A stretch of DNA of 64,000 nucleotides from Clostridium_F caseinilyticum. GTDB taxonomy: Bacteria; Bacillota; Clostridia; Clostridiales; Clostridiaceae. The stretch is taken from NCBI RefSeq assembly GCF_046127645.1, contig NZ_CP175919.1. One strand, written 5' to 3'. Below, one piece after another: positions 63,470 through 64,000 of the stretch; within the stretch, counting starts at the first letter, position 1; each line of letters starts with the position of its first letter. The translations under genes were made by a program, and so were the position numbers. Under the pieces are notes generated by a model. It worked only from the letters and a program-made list of their open reading frames with translations. It ran no database searches and was not told where the DNA came from.

Positions 63470-63946
63470 TTATTTTAGTATTACTTCTCCTGTTTTATTA
63501 TCTATTTCTATATTTACTTCAAAAATATCTTTAATATAACTTTGTGGCAACATTAATTCATTATTTCTTATTTTTATATTGTTATCTATTTTTCTATTTA
63601 ACTTTGTTGAACTATTTTCTATAAAGATCACGTCTTCATTAATCCTAATGTTCTTATCCATCACCTTTATAATTATACTATACTCATCATCATTATACAG
63701 CTTTACTCCTAAAGAATCAGCTACATACTTTAAAGGTAAATATACATTATCATTTTCATCTTTAAAAGGACTTACATTCATCGGAAACTCTTTTTTAGAA
63801 ATCTTACTTTTTTTGTATTTACTTTTATTAATTTCAAAAACTGCTTTGCCATATTTATGATGATATATAAATCTTACAGCACTTAAAAGAAGGGCGAATA
63901 AACTAAAAGATAACAAACTTATAAAGGTGTATAAAAATATTTTCAC
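63470..63946 (-). CDS. Membrane-anchored stalk-domain (copper amine oxidase N-domain-like) protein
   Basis: This 158-residue protein has one N-terminal hydrophobic segment (about 3-25, signal anchor) and a C-terminal pair of beta-rich units typical of the copper amine oxidase N-terminal-like/stalk domain (VYLPLKYVADSLGVKLYNDDEYSIIIK and ELMLPQSYIKDIFEVNIEIDNKTGEVIL). Such domains occur in clostridial surface proteins as spacers. No catalytic domain follows, so the protein is essentially a membrane-tethered stalk of unknown role. Confidence 0.78.
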   Translation of the reverse strand: MKIFLYTFISLLSFSLFALLLSAVRFIYHHKYGKAVFEINKSKYKKSKISKKEFPMNVSPFKDENDNVYLPLKYVADSLGVKLYNDDEYSIIIKVMDKNIRINEDVIFIENSSTKLNRKIDNNIKIRNNELMLPQSYIKDIFEVNIEIDNKTGEVILK

Positions 63947-64000
63947 TATATCACCTCTTTATTATTATAAAAAATAAGTTTAAACTACACATTATATAGT

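Noticed and set aside
1..64000. tRNA, rRNA, tmRNA, RNase P or SRP RNA genes
   Set aside because: I scanned the intergenic stretches by eye and saw no cloverleaf or hallmark core; a covariance scan could still find a small RNA I missed.

Overview
ORGANISM. The window is very AT-rich (roughly 28% GC by eye) and almost every gene lies on the minus strand. Three endospore sigma-factor genes (sigG, sigE, sigK), spoIIGA and spoIVA, strong AGGAGG-type ribosome binding sites, frequent TTG/GTG starts and low-GC Firmicute gene orders point to a spore-forming Clostridium sensu stricto. It looks nearest to the C. botulinum group I / C. sporogenes / C. tetani part of the genus, but I cannot fix the species from sequence alone. 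It is chromosomal core with no prophage, insertion sequence with transposase, CRISPR array, rRNA or tRNA. LAYOUT. 1-4.9 kb: yicC-remA-gmk-rpoZ-coaBC-priA, partly overlapping; priA runs off the left edge. 5-6 kb: asparaginase. 6.06-7.66 kb: a 1.6-kb gene-free block of direct and inverted repeats. 7.7-13.4 kb: PDZ/radical-SAM protein, der, gpsA, spoIVA. 13.9-21.9 kb: phosphate regulon (pgeF-phoP-phoR, pstS-pstC-pstA-pstB-phoU). 22.1-28.4 kb: division and sporulation block ftsA-ftsZ, spoIIGA-sigE-sigG, ylmC, nrdR, in the order known from Bacillus. 28.6-34.9 kb: a GT2 glycosyltransferase, a small plus-strand unit with two possible peptides, pilT, aroE, intact sigK, a class B PBP. 35-43 kb: mltG-trmR-trhP-udk (tRNA wobble-uridine hydroxylation/methylation plus a cell-wall lytic enzyme), typA, RNase J. 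43-47.9 kb: alaS under a T-box, then ireB, ruvX, a DUF1292 gene and fur. 47.9-53.1 kb: AI-2E family permease, PRC-barrel protein, iscR-iscS-iscU, rarA. 53.2-63.9 kb: PHP phosphatase, AEC permease, DegV, YedF, an alanine dehydrogenase/OCD-family enzyme next to two paralogous Na+/alanine symporters, a DUF4397 protein and a stalk-domain membrane protein. HOW IT WORKS TOGETHER. Most genes are housekeeping. Local circuits are phosphate sensing (PhoR-PhoP acting on the pst promoter), the mother-cell/forespore sigma cascade with its protease SpoIIGA, Fe-S assembly under a Rrf2 regulator, tRNA(Ala) control of alaS, and probable alanine uptake plus oxidation. WHAT STANDS OUT. I did not find a clearly new protein system. 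The unusual material is intergenic: at least three families of large hairpin repeats (called R1, R2 and R3 here), some nested in one another or within terminator-like stems, one short hairpin insertion with an apparent 7-bp target duplication, a 65-68-bp tandem repeat, and a promoter-sORF-sORF-terminator unit on the otherwise quiet plus strand.
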